A DNA stretch of 64,000 nt from Limimaricola sp. G21655-S1 (GTDB lineage: Bacteria > Pseudomonadota > Alphaproteobacteria > Rhodobacterales > Rhodobacteraceae). Under the pieces are notes generated by a model. It was not told the origin of the DNA, ran no database searches, and saw only the letters and a program-made list of their open reading frames with translations. The position numbers were made by a program, and so were the translations under genes. This document shows, in pieces, positions 11,149-20,225 of this stretch. Positions within the stretch are counted from its first letter, which is position 1; each line of letters starts with the position of its first letter. Location of the stretch: assembly GCF_027213785.1 (NCBI RefSeq), contig NZ_JAPWGO010000009.1, positions 62,001-126,000 of the forward strand, written 5' to 3'.

Positions 11149-12107
11149 GCGCGCACCGTCAGATCGTCGGGAAACCGCGCGAGATAGCGCGCCATCGCCG
11201 GCGCCGCGACCAGATGCTTGAGCAGGTGCTTGCGCATCAGCCGCGCGTCATGGGCGGGTCCGGGTCCCACCGGGACAGGGGGCCGGTCGGGCCAGTGCCG
11301 CGCCAGAAAGGCGCCCATCTCGCGGGCGAAGCGGGGCGGCAGCTCGCCCTCGGCATCCTTCCACGGCTTTCGCTTGCCGATGAAATGCACCACATGCGCG
11401 GTCTGCATCGCTTCGAAGAAGCGCGACGCCCAGGTGTATTGCCAGTTCCATGCGGGCGAGAGCTCGGCCCAGTCGCCCTGCAGCACCGCGTTGTAGAGAT
11501 TCTGGTCGTGCCGGATCATCCGCCCTGCCTCGGCCCGGCCCAGCGCCACGCAGCGCGCCAGCAGATCGGCCTCCAGATAGCGCGGCACGTCCATCAGGAG
11601 CACGCCCGCGTTGAAATAGCGTGCCACCGGCAGGCCCAGCACCCGGAACTGCGCCGGCCGCCGGCTCGGCGTGCGCCATTGGGTGTTGTCGCGGACCGCG
11701 CCCAGCGGGCGGCCGCCCAGATCCACCGAGAGCAACGCCGAGAAATCGCCGCCCTGCACGTGGATGTCGCTGTCGAGATAGAGGATGCGCTCGTAATCCG
11801 CGCCGAGCGCCTGTGGCAGCGCGAGGCGGAGATAGACATCCGGGCTGCGGCCGGGATCGAGCCGGAGCCCCTCGAACATGTCACCCACATCGACTTGGCA
11901 AAGCCGGATGTCGAGATGCGCGAGGCTGGCCGGGATATCGACCGGCGAGACGCCGGTGCACAGGCAGATGTCGAAATCGCGTTCGGGATGCAGCGCGGCG
12001 ATGCGCGAGATCGCGAAGAGCGCATAGGGCAGATAGCCCTCGTCGCAGGCGAACACCACCGCGCGGCGGTGCCGCGCCGGCCGGTCGCTCGTGCAGGTCA
12101 TTCCCAT
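11145..12107 (-). CDS. Glycosyltransferase, GT8-like (second paralogue)
   Basis: 320 residues. It carries the same GT8 hallmarks as the following gene: [18 protein letters not shown] at the N-terminus, DSD at 112-114 in [19 protein letters not shown], and HFIGKRKPW. It is first in the operon GT8-GT8-HD. It may start at the second methionine (MTCTSD). A lipopolysaccharide, capsule or exopolysaccharide role is likely but not provable here, because no other surface-polysaccharide genes are nearby. Confidence 0.82.
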   Translation of the reverse strand: MGMTCTSDRPARHRRAVVFACDEGYLPYALFAISRIAALHPERDFDICLCTGVSPVDIPASLAHLDIRLCQVDVGDMFEGLRLDPGRSPDVYLRLALPQALGADYERILYLDSDIHVQGGDFSALLSVDLGGRPLGAVRDNTQWRTPSRRPAQFRVLGLPVARYFNAGVLLMDVPRYLEADLLARCVALGRAEAGRMIRHDQNLYNAVLQGDWAELSPAWNWQYTWASRFFEAMQTAHVVHFIGKRKPWKDAEGELPPRFAREMGAFLARHWPDRPPVPVGPGPAHDARLMRKHLLKHLVAAPAMARYLARFPDDLTVRA

Positions 12108-12243
12108 CGGCGCTCTCCCGGTACTGGCCGGTGATGCGCTAGCACGACGCGCCGACCCGCTTCAACGCCGCCGCGATTGCCAAGCCGCCGAGGGGGATGC
12201 TACGTCAAGCGAGGGACACGTCCCCTGCGCGAGGAGGCCCCGC

Positions 12244-13635
12244 ATGGATCGCGATCACATCGTCAAGGACATCTCGCTGGCCGATTGGGGCCGCAAGGAG
12301 ATCGAGATCGCGGAAACCGAGATGCCGGGGCTGATGGCGCTGCGCGCGGAATATGGCGACAGCCGGCCGCTGCAAGGCGCGCGCATCGCCGGATCGCTGC
12401 ACATGACGATCCAGACCGCCGTGCTGATCGAGACCCTGATCGCGCTGGGCGCCGAGGTACGATGGGCCTCGTGCAATATCTTCTCGACACAGGACCACGC
12501 CGCCGCCGCCATCGCCCGAGCCGGCACGCCGGTCTTCGCGGTGAAGGGCGAGAGCCTCGCCGAGTACTGGGCCTATACCGACCGGATCTTCCAGTTCGAC
12601 GAGGGCGCGAACCTGATCCTCGACGATGGCGGCGACGCCACGATGTACATCCTCACGGGGGCGCGGGTCGAGGCGGGCGAGACCGGGCTGATCGAGGTGC
12701 CGACCTCCGAGGAGGAAACCGCGCTGTTCGACCAGATCCGCAAACGGCTCGACCAGAGTCCCGGCTGGTTCACCCGGCAGCGCGACGCGCTGCGCGGCGT
12801 CTCCGAGGAGACCACGACCGGCGTGCACAGGCTCTACGAGCTGCACCGCGAGGGGCGGCTGCCCTTCCCGGCGATCAACGTGAACGACAGCGTCACCAAG
12901 TCGAAATTCGACAACCGCTATGGCTGCCGCGAGAGCCTCGTTGACGGCATCCGCCGCGCCACCGACACGATGATGGCCGGCAAGGTCGCGGTGGTCTGCG
13001 GCTATGGCGATGTCGGCAAGGGCTCGGCCGCGAGCCTGCGCGGCGCCGGGGCGCGGGTGAAGGTCACCGAGGCCGACCCGATCTGCGCGCTGCAGGCGGC
13101 GATGGATGGCTACGAGGTGGTGCTGCTCGAGGACGAGGTGGCGACGGCCGACATCTTCGTCACCGCTACCGGCAACCGCGACGTGATCCGCATCGAGCAC
13201 ATGCGCGAGATGAAGGATATGGCGATCCTCGGCAATATCGGCCATTTCGACAACGAGATTCAGGTCGCCGCGCTGCGCAACCACAAATGGACCCGGATCA
13301 AGGATCAGGTCGACATGGTCGAGATGCCCTCGGGCAACCGGATCATCCTGCTCTCCGAAGGGCGGCTCCTCAATCTCGGCAACGCCACCGGCCACCCCTC
13401 CTTCGTGATGTCGGCCAGCTTCACCAACCAGGTGCTGGCGCAGATCGAGCTCTGGACCAGGGGACAGGAGTATCGGCCCGGCGTCTTCGTGCTGCCCAAG
13501 GCGCTCGACGAGAAGGTGGCGCGGCTGCATCTGGCACGGGTCGGCGCGAAGCTGACGGAGCTCAGGCGCGAGCAGGCCGACTATATCGGCGTGCCGGTCG
13601 AGGGCCCGTTCAAGCCCGAGCATTACCGCTACTAG
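12244..13635 (+). CDS. ahcY: Adenosylhomocysteinase (S-adenosyl-L-homocysteine hydrolase)
   Basis: 463 residues. It splits S-adenosylhomocysteine to adenosine and homocysteine, relieving product inhibition of methyltransferases in the cytoplasm. Family blocks are intact: [17 protein letters not shown] at the start, [14 protein letters not shown] (here [11 protein letters not shown]), [16 protein letters not shown]-binding [10 protein letters not shown], and the C-terminal FKPEHYRY. The ATG at 12244 follows AGGAGG by 6 bp. The gene ends 3 bp before the convergent membrane-protein gene. Confidence 0.97.
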   Translation: MDRDHIVKDISLADWGRKEIEIAETEMPGLMALRAEYGDSRPLQGARIAGSLHMTIQTAVLIETLIALGAEVRWASCNIFSTQDHAAAAIARAGTPVFAVKGESLAEYWAYTDRIFQFDEGANLILDDGGDATMYILTGARVEAGETGLIEVPTSEEETALFDQIRKRLDQSPGWFTRQRDALRGVSEETTTGVHRLYELHREGRLPFPAINVNDSVTKSKFDNRYGCRESLVDGIRRATDTMMAGKVAVVCGYGDVGKGSAASLRGAGARVKVTEADPICALQAAMDGYEVVLLEDEVATADIFVTATGNRDVIRIEHMREMKDMAILGNIGHFDNEIQVAALRNHKWTRIKDQVDMVEMPSGNRIILLSEGRLLNLGNATGHPSFVMSASFTNQVLAQIELWTRGQEYRPGVFVLPKALDEKVARLHLARVGAKLTELRREQADYIGVPVEGPFKPEHYRY

Positions 13636-13638
13636 CGA

Positions 13639-14376
13639 TCAGGCGAGGATCAGCAGCGCCGCGTAGAGCCCGGCCCCCAGCGCGAAGGCCCAGAGACGGC
13701 TCTCGCGCTCCTCCGGCAGCTCCTCCTTGATGACGTTGAGCACCACCGAACCGGCCAAGAAACCGAACGCCCCGGCGATCCAGCCCTGCGGAATCTCGTA
13801 GCCGAGGCTCGCCGCGAAACCGAGCAGCACCGCCGCCGCCAGCAACCAGCGCCCCTCGCGCAGGTATCTCGGGCCGTGATGAGCATAGAGCGCCCGGTCG
13901 TTGACGACGAAATGCAGCCCCAGCGCCAAGGCATAGAGCAGCATGCCGCCCAGTCCTTCCTCGCGCAGCTGCTCTTCGAGCAGGTAGCCCACGAGGAAGT
14001 TGTAGATCGCGAAGCCCGCCAGATGCAGCCAGAACGCCCCGGCCGCGGATTCCGTCGCGCGGCGGTGCCCGGCATGGCGCTGCGCCATGCGCTCCAGCGC
14101 GTAGAACACCACGAGGCCGCTCAGCGCCAGGAGGTAGATCCAGACCTCGAGCGCGCCCTCCTCGGTTTCGCCCTCGCCGGCAAGTTCACCGAACTCGGCC
14201 AATTCGGGCAGGAGATGCACGAAGACATAGGCGACCGAGACGCCCCCCGCGGTTGAGAGCCAGACGCTGCGCGGCGTGCGGTCGAGAAAGACCAGCCGGG
14301 GGCTCAGCAGATGCACCGAGGCGAAGATCAACGCCACGAGGGCGGCGCCGATCTGGTTGCCGATCGCGATCTCCAT
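13639..14376 (-). CDS. Conserved membrane protein, ZIP-like
   Basis: 245 residues with about seven hydrophobic helices. It contains the histidine-bearing segments VHLLPELAEF and LGLHFVVNDRALYAHHGPRY, the first recalling the HxxPE motif of ZIP metal transporters. No full ZIP signature could be traced, so a divalent metal transporter is a possibility, not a firm call. It is convergent with ahcY and is followed upstream by a 239-bp gap. Confidence 0.6.
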   Translation of the reverse strand: MEIAIGNQIGAALVALIFASVHLLSPRLVFLDRTPRSVWLSTAGGVSVAYVFVHLLPELAEFGELAGEGETEEGALEVWIYLLALSGLVVFYALERMAQRHAGHRRATESAAGAFWLHLAGFAIYNFLVGYLLEEQLREEGLGGMLLYALALGLHFVVNDRALYAHHGPRYLREGRWLLAAAVLLGFAASLGYEIPQGWIAGAFGFLAGSVVLNVIKEELPEERESRLWAFALGAGLYAALLILA

Positions 14377-14528
14377 GGCGGGCCTCCTGCGTCGTATCCC
14401 CTTCCCAAACGGCAGGATATCCGGGCAGTTCCCGACAAGACGCGGGGCATTCGAACCGACTTCGCGACATCGAAACGTTGCGTCGAATCCCGCTCCGGCC
14501 TAAGCAGGTAACGTCGGCCAGGACGGCC

Positions 14529-14600
14529 AGACCCCAGTTTTCGCAGATCCGCCGGGTGGGAGTCCGCGGGTGAGAACGGGGGTGCTGGCGACCCCGCCGC
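14529..14600. other. Imperfect inverted repeat in the 14.4-14.6 kb gap
   Basis: The 239-bp gap between two membrane-protein genes contains ACCCCAGTTTTCGC and, about 30 bp later, GGTGAGAACGGGGGT. These can pair imperfectly. It may be a transcript end or a degenerate repeat. Nothing else is visible in the gap. Confidence 0.3.
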
Positions 14601-14615
14601 CCCCCGTATGCCGCC

Positions 14616-15011
14616 TCAGAACAGCCCGAGCACCAGCCCCATCACCGCGCAGCCCAGCGCGGCATAGCCGCCATCGATCCCCGCTAGGAACCATGGCCGG
14701 TTCGAGTAACCGATGTTGAGCGTGATCCAGGGCGCGATGAACAGCGCCCCGACCGCCAGCCCGCCGAAAAAGCCGCCGATCGGAGTCGCGATCCCCGCCA
14801 GCCCGAAGCCGTAGCGCATCGTGGCCGCGATGATCAGCATCGCGATGAAGGAGACGAGATAGGGCACCGGCGAGCCGCTGTTGGCCGGCTTGCCGTCGGC
14901 GCCCACCGGGACCCCGGAGGCCGCCATCCACGGCTTGGCCAGCGCCATGTACCACACCGCGCCCAGCGCGAAGGAGGCCAGCGCCGCCAGCAGGATCGAG
15001 AGTATCGCCAT
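14616..15011 (-). CDS. DUF1761-like small membrane protein
   Basis: 131 residues with four predicted hydrophobic helices. The N-terminal ALGAVWYMALAKPWMAASG and the later NIGYSNRPWFLAGIDGGYAA resemble DUF1761 membrane proteins, whose function is unknown. The start is ATG at 15011, preceded on the minus strand by a GGAGGGACC-like ribosome-binding site. It is alone between the ZIP-like and EVE genes. Confidence 0.7.
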   Translation of the reverse strand: MAILSILLAALASFALGAVWYMALAKPWMAASGVPVGADGKPANSGSPVPYLVSFIAMLIIAATMRYGFGLAGIATPIGGFFGGLAVGALFIAPWITLNIGYSNRPWFLAGIDGGYAALGCAVMGLVLGLF

Positions 15012-15062
15012 ACGAGGTCCCTCCGGGTTTTGTCCCAGAGTGCCGCGTTTGCCGGCCGGGCG

Positions 15063-15488
15063 CTATGCCTCGGCCAGAGATCCCGCGAGTTCGTGGATCA
15101 CGCGCCACTCATCCTCGGTCACCGGCTGCACCGAGAGGCGCGAATTGTTCACCAGCACCATCTGCGCCAGCCGCGGCTCGGCCTTGATCTCGTCGAGGCT
15201 CACCGCCCGGCTCAGCTTGTAGAGCGCGCGGATGTCGACGCATTCCCAGCGCGGATCCTCGGTCGAGCTGTCGGGATGGATCGTGGCGCAGACTTCGACC
15301 ACGCCCACCGCCTCCTTGCCGATGTTCGAATGGTAGAAGAAGCCGCGGTCGCCGATCTTCATCTCGCGCATGAAGTTGCGGGCCTGGTAGTTGCGGATCC
15401 CATCCCACTCCTCGCCGGCCTCGCCCTTGGCGACCTGCTGGTCCCAGCTCCAGACGTTCGGCTCGGATTTGAACAGCCAGTAGCGCAT
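15063..15488 (-). CDS. EVE domain protein
   Basis: 141 residues making up a single EVE domain: YWLFKSEPNVWSWDQ at the start, WDGIRNYQARNFMREM, and FYHSN. EVE domains have a PUA-like fold and bind modified nucleic-acid bases. The bacterial single-domain form has no settled function. The start codon overlaps the stop of the YciI-like gene by one base, and it lies at the end of the gpsA-yciI-EVE operon. Confidence 0.88.
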   Translation of the reverse strand: MRYWLFKSEPNVWSWDQQVAKGEAGEEWDGIRNYQARNFMREMKIGDRGFFYHSNIGKEAVGVVEVCATIHPDSSTEDPRWECVDIRALYKLSRAVSLDEIKAEPRLAQMVLVNNSRLSVQPVTEDEWRVIHELAGSLAEA

Positions 15489-15760
15489 CAGCCGATCACC
15501 TTCTTCCAGGCGCGGATCTCGACGCTCTCGAACAGCCCGGCCCGGGCATAGGGGTCGTTCTCGGCCCAGTCCTGCGCCGCCTGCAGATCCGCGACGTCGA
15601 GGACCACCAGCGATCCGTCCATCTCGCCATTCACGTCGAGGAACGGCCCGGCCATGGTCACCACGCCGGTGGCCTCGATATACTCCAGATGCGCCTCGCG
15701 GGTGTCGCGGCGGATCTGTAGCGCGCCCGGCTTGTCGCGGGTGATCAGGGCAAAGCTCAT
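15488..15760 (-). CDS. YciI-like protein
   Basis: 90 residues. It carries the ferredoxin-like YciI pattern: [19 protein letters not shown], the HLEYIE segment, and the family ending with [17 protein letters not shown]. YciI domains may act as small enzymes or accessory folds; no catalysis can be assigned. The pairing with gpsA and EVE is typical of Rhodobacterales. The ATG overlaps the end of gpsA by 4 bp. Confidence 0.85.
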   Translation of the reverse strand: MSFALITRDKPGALQIRRDTREAHLEYIEATGVVTMAGPFLDVNGEMDGSLVVLDVADLQAAQDWAENDPYARAGLFESVEIRAWKKVIG

Positions 15761-16725
15761 TCTCGTTCCTCCTTGAGGGGTCTGTTGATCAGCGCGTCGA
15801 GCGCCTGCAGCGGGGTCAGCTCGCCCGCGACCATGCGCGCGGTCACGGCCGAGATCGGCATGTCGAGTCCGCGCGCCTTCGCCAGACCGGTGACGGCGCG
15901 CGCGGTCGCGGCACCCTCGACCGTGGTGGCGGCGTCGAAGCTTTCGCCCCGGCCCAGCGCGAGGCCGTAGCGGTAGTTGCGCGACAAATCCGACGAGCAG
16001 GTCAGCACCAGATCACCGAAGCCCGACAGGCCCATCAACGTCTCGGGCCGCGCGCCGAGACTGGCGGCGAGGCGCTGCATCTCGGCAAAGCCGCGGGTCA
16101 TCAGCGCGGCGCGGGCGCTGTCGCCCAGACCTGCACCGATGCAGGCGCCGCAGGCGATGGCGACGACGTTCTTGAGCGCGCCGCCCAGCTCGGCGCCGGT
16201 GACGTCCGCCGTGCGGTAGAGCCTGAGGCTGGGCGTCGAGAGCGCGTGCTGCAGCGCCGCGCCGCAGGGCGCGTCGGCGCAGGCCAGCGTCAGCGCGGTG
16301 GGCAGGCCGCGCGCGATGTCGGCCGCAAAGCTCGGCCCGGTCAGAAGCGCCGGCGTGGCCGATGGCACCGCCTCGGCGATGATCGCGGTCTGACCGGTCA
16401 GGCTGTGCAGATCGATGCCCTTGGCGCAGGCCACGAGCACCTTGCCCGCGAGCGCCTCGGCATGGGCGGCGACGAAGCCGCGCGTCGCCTGCGCCGGCAG
16501 CGCGAGAAGGATCGTGTCGCAGGCGAACAGCGCCGAGAGGTCGGAGACCGGCGCGACGCCCTCGGGCAGCGTCACCTCCGGCAGCCGCGCCACCCGCCGC
16601 GCCGCGCGCATCGTCTCGACGGCCGCCGCGTCGCGGGCCCAGAGCGTCACCTCGCGCCCCGCCTGCGCCAGCGTCACCGCCAGCGCCGCGCCGAAGGCCC
16701 CCGCCCCCGCGATCCCGATCCTCAT
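15757..16725 (-). CDS. gpsA: Glycerol-3-phosphate dehydrogenase [NAD(P)+]
   Basis: 322 residues. The Rossmann motif [10 protein letters not shown] lies at 6-15. Other family blocks are [23 protein letters not shown] and the catalytic lysine region [12 protein letters not shown]. It makes sn-glycerol-3-phosphate from DHAP for phospholipid synthesis. It sits 10 bp downstream of tsaD on the same strand, so tsaD-gpsA-yciI-EVE probably form one transcript. Confidence 0.95.
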   Translation of the reverse strand: MRIGIAGAGAFGAALAVTLAQAGREVTLWARDAAAVETMRAARRVARLPEVTLPEGVAPVSDLSALFACDTILLALPAQATRGFVAAHAEALAGKVLVACAKGIDLHSLTGQTAIIAEAVPSATPALLTGPSFAADIARGLPTALTLACADAPCGAALQHALSTPSLRLYRTADVTGAELGGALKNVVAIACGACIGAGLGDSARAALMTRGFAEMQRLAASLGARPETLMGLSGFGDLVLTCSSDLSRNYRYGLALGRGESFDAATTVEGAATARAVTGLAKARGLDMPISAVTARMVAGELTPLQALDALINRPLKEERE

Positions 16726-16735
16726 GCCGTGCTCC

Positions 16736-17827
16736 TCACGCCTTGGCCCCCTTGCGGCCCGAGCCGATCATCGGCGCCGCCCGCGCGTCGAGCGGCCAGC
16801 GCGGCCGCGCCGCAAGCCCGAGCCCGTCGGCCTCGCCCGCCGCGAGCCGACCCAGCCCCGCGAAGGCGATCATCGCCGCGTTGTCGGTGCACAGCGCCAG
16901 CGGCGGCGCCGAGAACGCCACGCCGCGCTCGGCACAGAGCTCCTGCAGCGCCGCGCGGATCGGGCCGTTCGCGGCGACGCCCCCCGCCACGGCAAAGGCC
17001 GGGCGCGCCGGCGCCAGCTCGAGATAGAGGTCCAGCGCCCGGCGGGTCTTTTCGCGCAGGATCTCGACCACCGCCGCCTGAAAGCCCGCGGCGAGATCGG
17101 CGCGGGCGGCGCGGGTCAACCCGCCGGCCGCCGCCATCTCGGCGTCGCGGGCCCGCAGCAGCGCGGTCTTGAGGCCCGAGAACGACATGTCGCAGCCGGG
17201 CCGGTCGAAGAGCGGACGCGGCAACGCGATCCGGGCCGGATCGCCCGCCCGTGCCTCGGCCTCGACCGCCGGGCCGCCGGGCTGCGGCAGGCCCAGAAGC
17301 CGCGCGGTCTTGTCGAAGGCCTCGCCCGGCGCGTCGTCGATCGTGCCGCCAAGCCGGCGGAACGCGTCATCGCCCTCGACCACGAGGAACTGGCAATGCC
17401 CGCCCGAGACCAGCAGCATCAGGTAGGGAAATGCGAGCCCGTCGGTAAGCCGCGGTGTCAGCGCGTGGCCCGCGAGATGGTTGACGCCGATCAGCGGCAG
17501 GCCGGTGGCGGCCGAGAGCCCCTTGGCGAGCATCACGCCCGACAGCACCCCGCCGATCAGCCCCGGCCCGGCGGTCACGGCAATGCCGTCGAGATCGGCG
17601 ATGCCGATGCCGGCCTGCTCCAGCGCCGCCTCGACGCAGTGATCGAGCACCTCGGCATGGGCGCGCGCCGCGATCTCGGGCACGACGCCACCGAACGCGG
17701 CATGCAACTCGGCCTGGCCGCGCACCACCGAGGAGAGCACCCGCGCCGCGCCGTCCTCGCGTCGCACCACCGCCGCCGCGCTGTCGTCGCAGCTCGATTC
17801 GATGCCGAGGATGGTGAGTCTGGCCAT
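16736..17827 (-). CDS. tsaD: tRNA N6-adenosine threonylcarbamoyltransferase TsaD
   Basis: 363 residues. Starts [20 protein letters not shown], with the metal-binding histidines in the block [13 protein letters not shown] and NHLAGHAL, and the ASKHA fold segment [13 protein letters not shown]. It transfers the threonylcarbamoyl group to A37 of ANN-decoding tRNAs, together with TsaB, TsaC and TsaE. TsaE is encoded at 28.3 kb in this window. The ATG at 17827 gives the usual length; a longer in-frame upstream extension is spurious. Divergent from hemD with 76 bp between starts. Confidence 0.96.
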   Translation of the reverse strand: MARLTILGIESSCDDSAAAVVRREDGAARVLSSVVRGQAELHAAFGGVVPEIAARAHAEVLDHCVEAALEQAGIGIADLDGIAVTAGPGLIGGVLSGVMLAKGLSAATGLPLIGVNHLAGHALTPRLTDGLAFPYLMLLVSGGHCQFLVVEGDDAFRRLGGTIDDAPGEAFDKTARLLGLPQPGGPAVEAEARAGDPARIALPRPLFDRPGCDMSFSGLKTALLRARDAEMAAAGGLTRAARADLAAGFQAAVVEILREKTRRALDLYLELAPARPAFAVAGGVAANGPIRAALQELCAERGVAFSAPPLALCTDNAAMIAFAGLGRLAAGEADGLGLAARPRWPLDARAAPMIGSGRKGAKA

Positions 17828-17903
17828 GTCCGCTCCGCTTGCGCCCGCGCCCCGTGCAGCTACCATCCCCGCCTGCCTCGAACAATGCCGCGAAGGGGAG
17901 AGG

Positions 17904-18644
17904 ATGTCCGCGATGCCAGAGCCGACCCTGCTGCTGACGCGGCCCGAACCGGCGGCGCAGCGCTTTCTGGCGGAGCTGGAGATCCGGGCCGGGCGGCACC
18001 TTCGGGCGGTGATCGCGCCGCTGATGCGGATCGACGAGATGACGCCGCCGCGTCCGGCCCGCAGCCCCGCCGCGCTGATCCTGACCTCCGAGCGCGGCGC
18101 ATGGGGCGCGGCCCGCATGGGCTATGCCCGCCTGCCCGCATGGTGCGTCGGGCCGCGCACCGCCCAGGCGGCGCGGCTGGCGGGTCTCGACCCGCGCCCG
18201 GGCGGCGGCTCCGCCGAGACGCTGCTCGCCGCGATCCTGGAGGCACCGGATGAGGGGCCGCTTCTGCATCTGCGCGGCGACCACCAGCGCGGCGATCTCG
18301 CGGACCGGCTGCGCGCGGCCGGGCGCGGCTGCGACGAGGCGGTGGTCTATGCCCAGACCGCGCGTCCCCTATCCGAGGCGGGGCGGGACCTGCTGTCGGG
18401 CCGCGCCCCGGTCGTCGCCCCGGTGTTTTCGCCGCGCAGCGCCGCGCTGCTCGCCGCCTGCGCGCCCATCGCCGCGCCGCTGGCGCTGGTGGCGATCAGC
18501 GCCGCCGCAGCAAGACCGCTATCGAAGCTCGGCCCGCCGGTCACGCTGGCGGCGCGCCCCGATGCGGATGCGATGATCGACGCAACCCTTGCGGCCTATG
18601 CGACGTTCGGTTGCAGGGACCCGATGCGGGGCGGCGGCGCTTGA
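17904..18644 (+). CDS. hemD: Uroporphyrinogen-III synthase
   Basis: 246 residues. The weakly conserved HemD pattern is present: [13 protein letters not shown] at the start, a central [19 protein letters not shown], and VVYAQTAR near the middle. It cyclises hydroxymethylbilane to uroporphyrinogen III, the branch point to haem, sirohaem and cobalamin. The ATG at 17904 follows AAGGGGAGAGG. Its position before the mitofilin-like gene and hemY supports the call, as this trio is conserved in alphaproteobacteria. Confidence 0.85.
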   Translation: MSAMPEPTLLLTRPEPAAQRFLAELEIRAGRHLRAVIAPLMRIDEMTPPRPARSPAALILTSERGAWGAARMGYARLPAWCVGPRTAQAARLAGLDPRPGGGSAETLLAAILEAPDEGPLLHLRGDHQRGDLADRLRAAGRGCDEAVVYAQTARPLSEAGRDLLSGRAPVVAPVFSPRSAALLAACAPIAAPLALVAISAAAARPLSKLGPPVTLAARPDADAMIDATLAAYATFGCRDPMRGGGA

Positions 18645-18730
18645 GGCGCCGCACGGGGCGGGCTAGGGTCTGCAAATGCTGCGGCGGCACGGATAAATCC
18701 GACGCGATCGGGGACGGAAGGGACAGGGTT

Positions 18731-20215
18731 TTGGCACGAAAGACGACAGGCACACCCGGCAGGCCCGCCGGTGCGAAGACAGGCGCGGCACCGCGATCCG
18801 GCGAGACCGACCGCGAGAAAAGCGCCGCCACGCCCGGCGAAGCCACCTCCGCCACGCCCGCGACTACGCCCGGCTCCAGCACCGCGCAGGGCGGCGCGAC
18901 GCCCCCCAGGACCACGTCCGCCCCCGAGACCGACAAGAACTCGACGCCCGTCAAGGAGGGCGCCACGCCCAGCGCGCCGCGCCCGGCCAGCGCGGCGGTG
19001 GATCTGGGCACCACCTCGCGCCCGGCAGCTCCCACCGCCGGGGCGATGCCCGCCGTGACGCGCAGCCCGCGCGCGGCCGAGGCCGACAAGCCCACCGAAG
19101 GGACCACTGAAACGGCCGCAACGGGCGCCGAAAAGGCCTCGAAGACCGGCGATCCCGCCAGCGTCCGGACCTCGGACGCGCGCGACCCCGCCGCCGCGAC
19201 GCCTGCGACGCCGCAGACCCCTGCTCCGCCGAGCCGTGCCTCGGGCTTCGGGGCCGGTCTGCTCGGCGGCCTGATCGCCGCGGCGCTGGGCCTCGGCGCG
19301 GGCTGGATCTGGCTCAACAACAGCCAGCGCGGCGAGGAATTCGAGGCGCGGTTCGCGACGATCGAGGGCGAGATTGCACCTCTTGCCGACGGGCTCGATG
19401 GCCTGCGCGCCCAAAGCGAGACCGGGCTGTCCGAGCTAGGCACCCGTCTCGACGGCGTCGAGACCGGCCTGACCGAGATGAACACCCGGATTGAGACCCT
19501 CGAAACCCGCCTCACCGAAGCCGAGGCCAGCGCCGGCCCCGACGGCACTCTGGCGCGGGAGGCGGTGGCCCGCTGGCAGGCCGAGGTCGATGCGCTGCGC
19601 GCCGATCTCGAGGCGCAGGCGCAGGAGATCGCGGGGATGGCCGAACAGGCCGCCCAGCAGGTCGCCACCGCCGGTCGCACTGCCGAACAGATCGAGGCCG
19701 AGGCCGCCGCCGTCGCCGCCCGCGCCCGGGCCCGCGCCACACTGGCCGAGATCGAGGCCGCGCTGGAAACCGGCGAGCCCTACCCGGCGCTGCTCGAGGA
19801 ATTGCAGGCCACCTCGCCCACCGAAATCCCGCAGGGGCTCGTCGCCCCCGCGGCCGAGGGCGTGGCGAGCCGCTCCGAGCTGATCGAGGCCTTTCCCGAA
19901 CCGGCCCGCGCCGCCCTGGCCCGGGCCCGCCGCGAGGGGCTGTCCGGCGAGGAGGGCGGCCGAGTCGCCGGTTTCTTCCGCGACACGCTGCAGCTGCGAT
20001 CCACCGCGCCGGTCGAGGGCGAGACCACCGACGCCGTGCTGTCGCGGGCCGAAGCGGCGCTGCGCGACGGTCGCCTGCAGGAGGCGCTCGACGAGATCGC
20101 GGCGCTGCCCGAACCGGTCCGCGAGGCGCTGTCCGACTGGATCGTCCCGGCCCGCACCCGTGCCGAGGCGCTCGCCGCCGCCGACACCCTGTCGCAATCC
20201 CTGACCGAGAATTGA
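18731..20215 (+). CDS. Mitofilin-like membrane protein
   Basis: About 494 residues. The N-terminal 170 or so are an Ala/Thr/Pro/Lys-rich disordered stretch. One membrane helix follows (GFGAGLLGGLIAAALGLGAG), then a long coiled coil with repeated ExLETRL-type heptads, and a C-terminal helical domain. This layout matches alphaproteobacterial mitofilin/Mic60-like proteins, which shape inner-membrane folds in the periplasm. A TTG start at 18731 after GGAAGGGACAGGG is my choice; no ATG or GTG fits. Followed by hemY after 10 bp. Confidence 0.78.
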   Translation: MARKTTGTPGRPAGAKTGAAPRSGETDREKSAATPGEATSATPATTPGSSTAQGGATPPRTTSAPETDKNSTPVKEGATPSAPRPASAAVDLGTTSRPAAPTAGAMPAVTRSPRAAEADKPTEGTTETAATGAEKASKTGDPASVRTSDARDPAAATPATPQTPAPPSRASGFGAGLLGGLIAAALGLGAGWIWLNNSQRGEEFEARFATIEGEIAPLADGLDGLRAQSETGLSELGTRLDGVETGLTEMNTRIETLETRLTEAEASAGPDGTLAREAVARWQAEVDALRADLEAQAQEIAGMAEQAAQQVATAGRTAEQIEAEAAAVAARARARATLAEIEAALETGEPYPALLEELQATSPTEIPQGLVAPAAEGVASRSELIEAFPEPARAALARARREGLSGEEGGRVAGFFRDTLQLRSTAPVEGETTDAVLSRAEAALRDGRLQEALDEIAALPEPVREALSDWIVPARTRAEALAAADTLSQSLTEN

Positions 20216-20225
20216 GGCGCCGCAC

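Noticed and set aside
12120-12244. Possible S-adenosylhomocysteine riboswitch before ahcY
   Set aside because: The leader has CCGAGGGGGATGC but lacks the conserved GCGCUGC and the closing GGCUCGG segments, so the known fold cannot be drawn.
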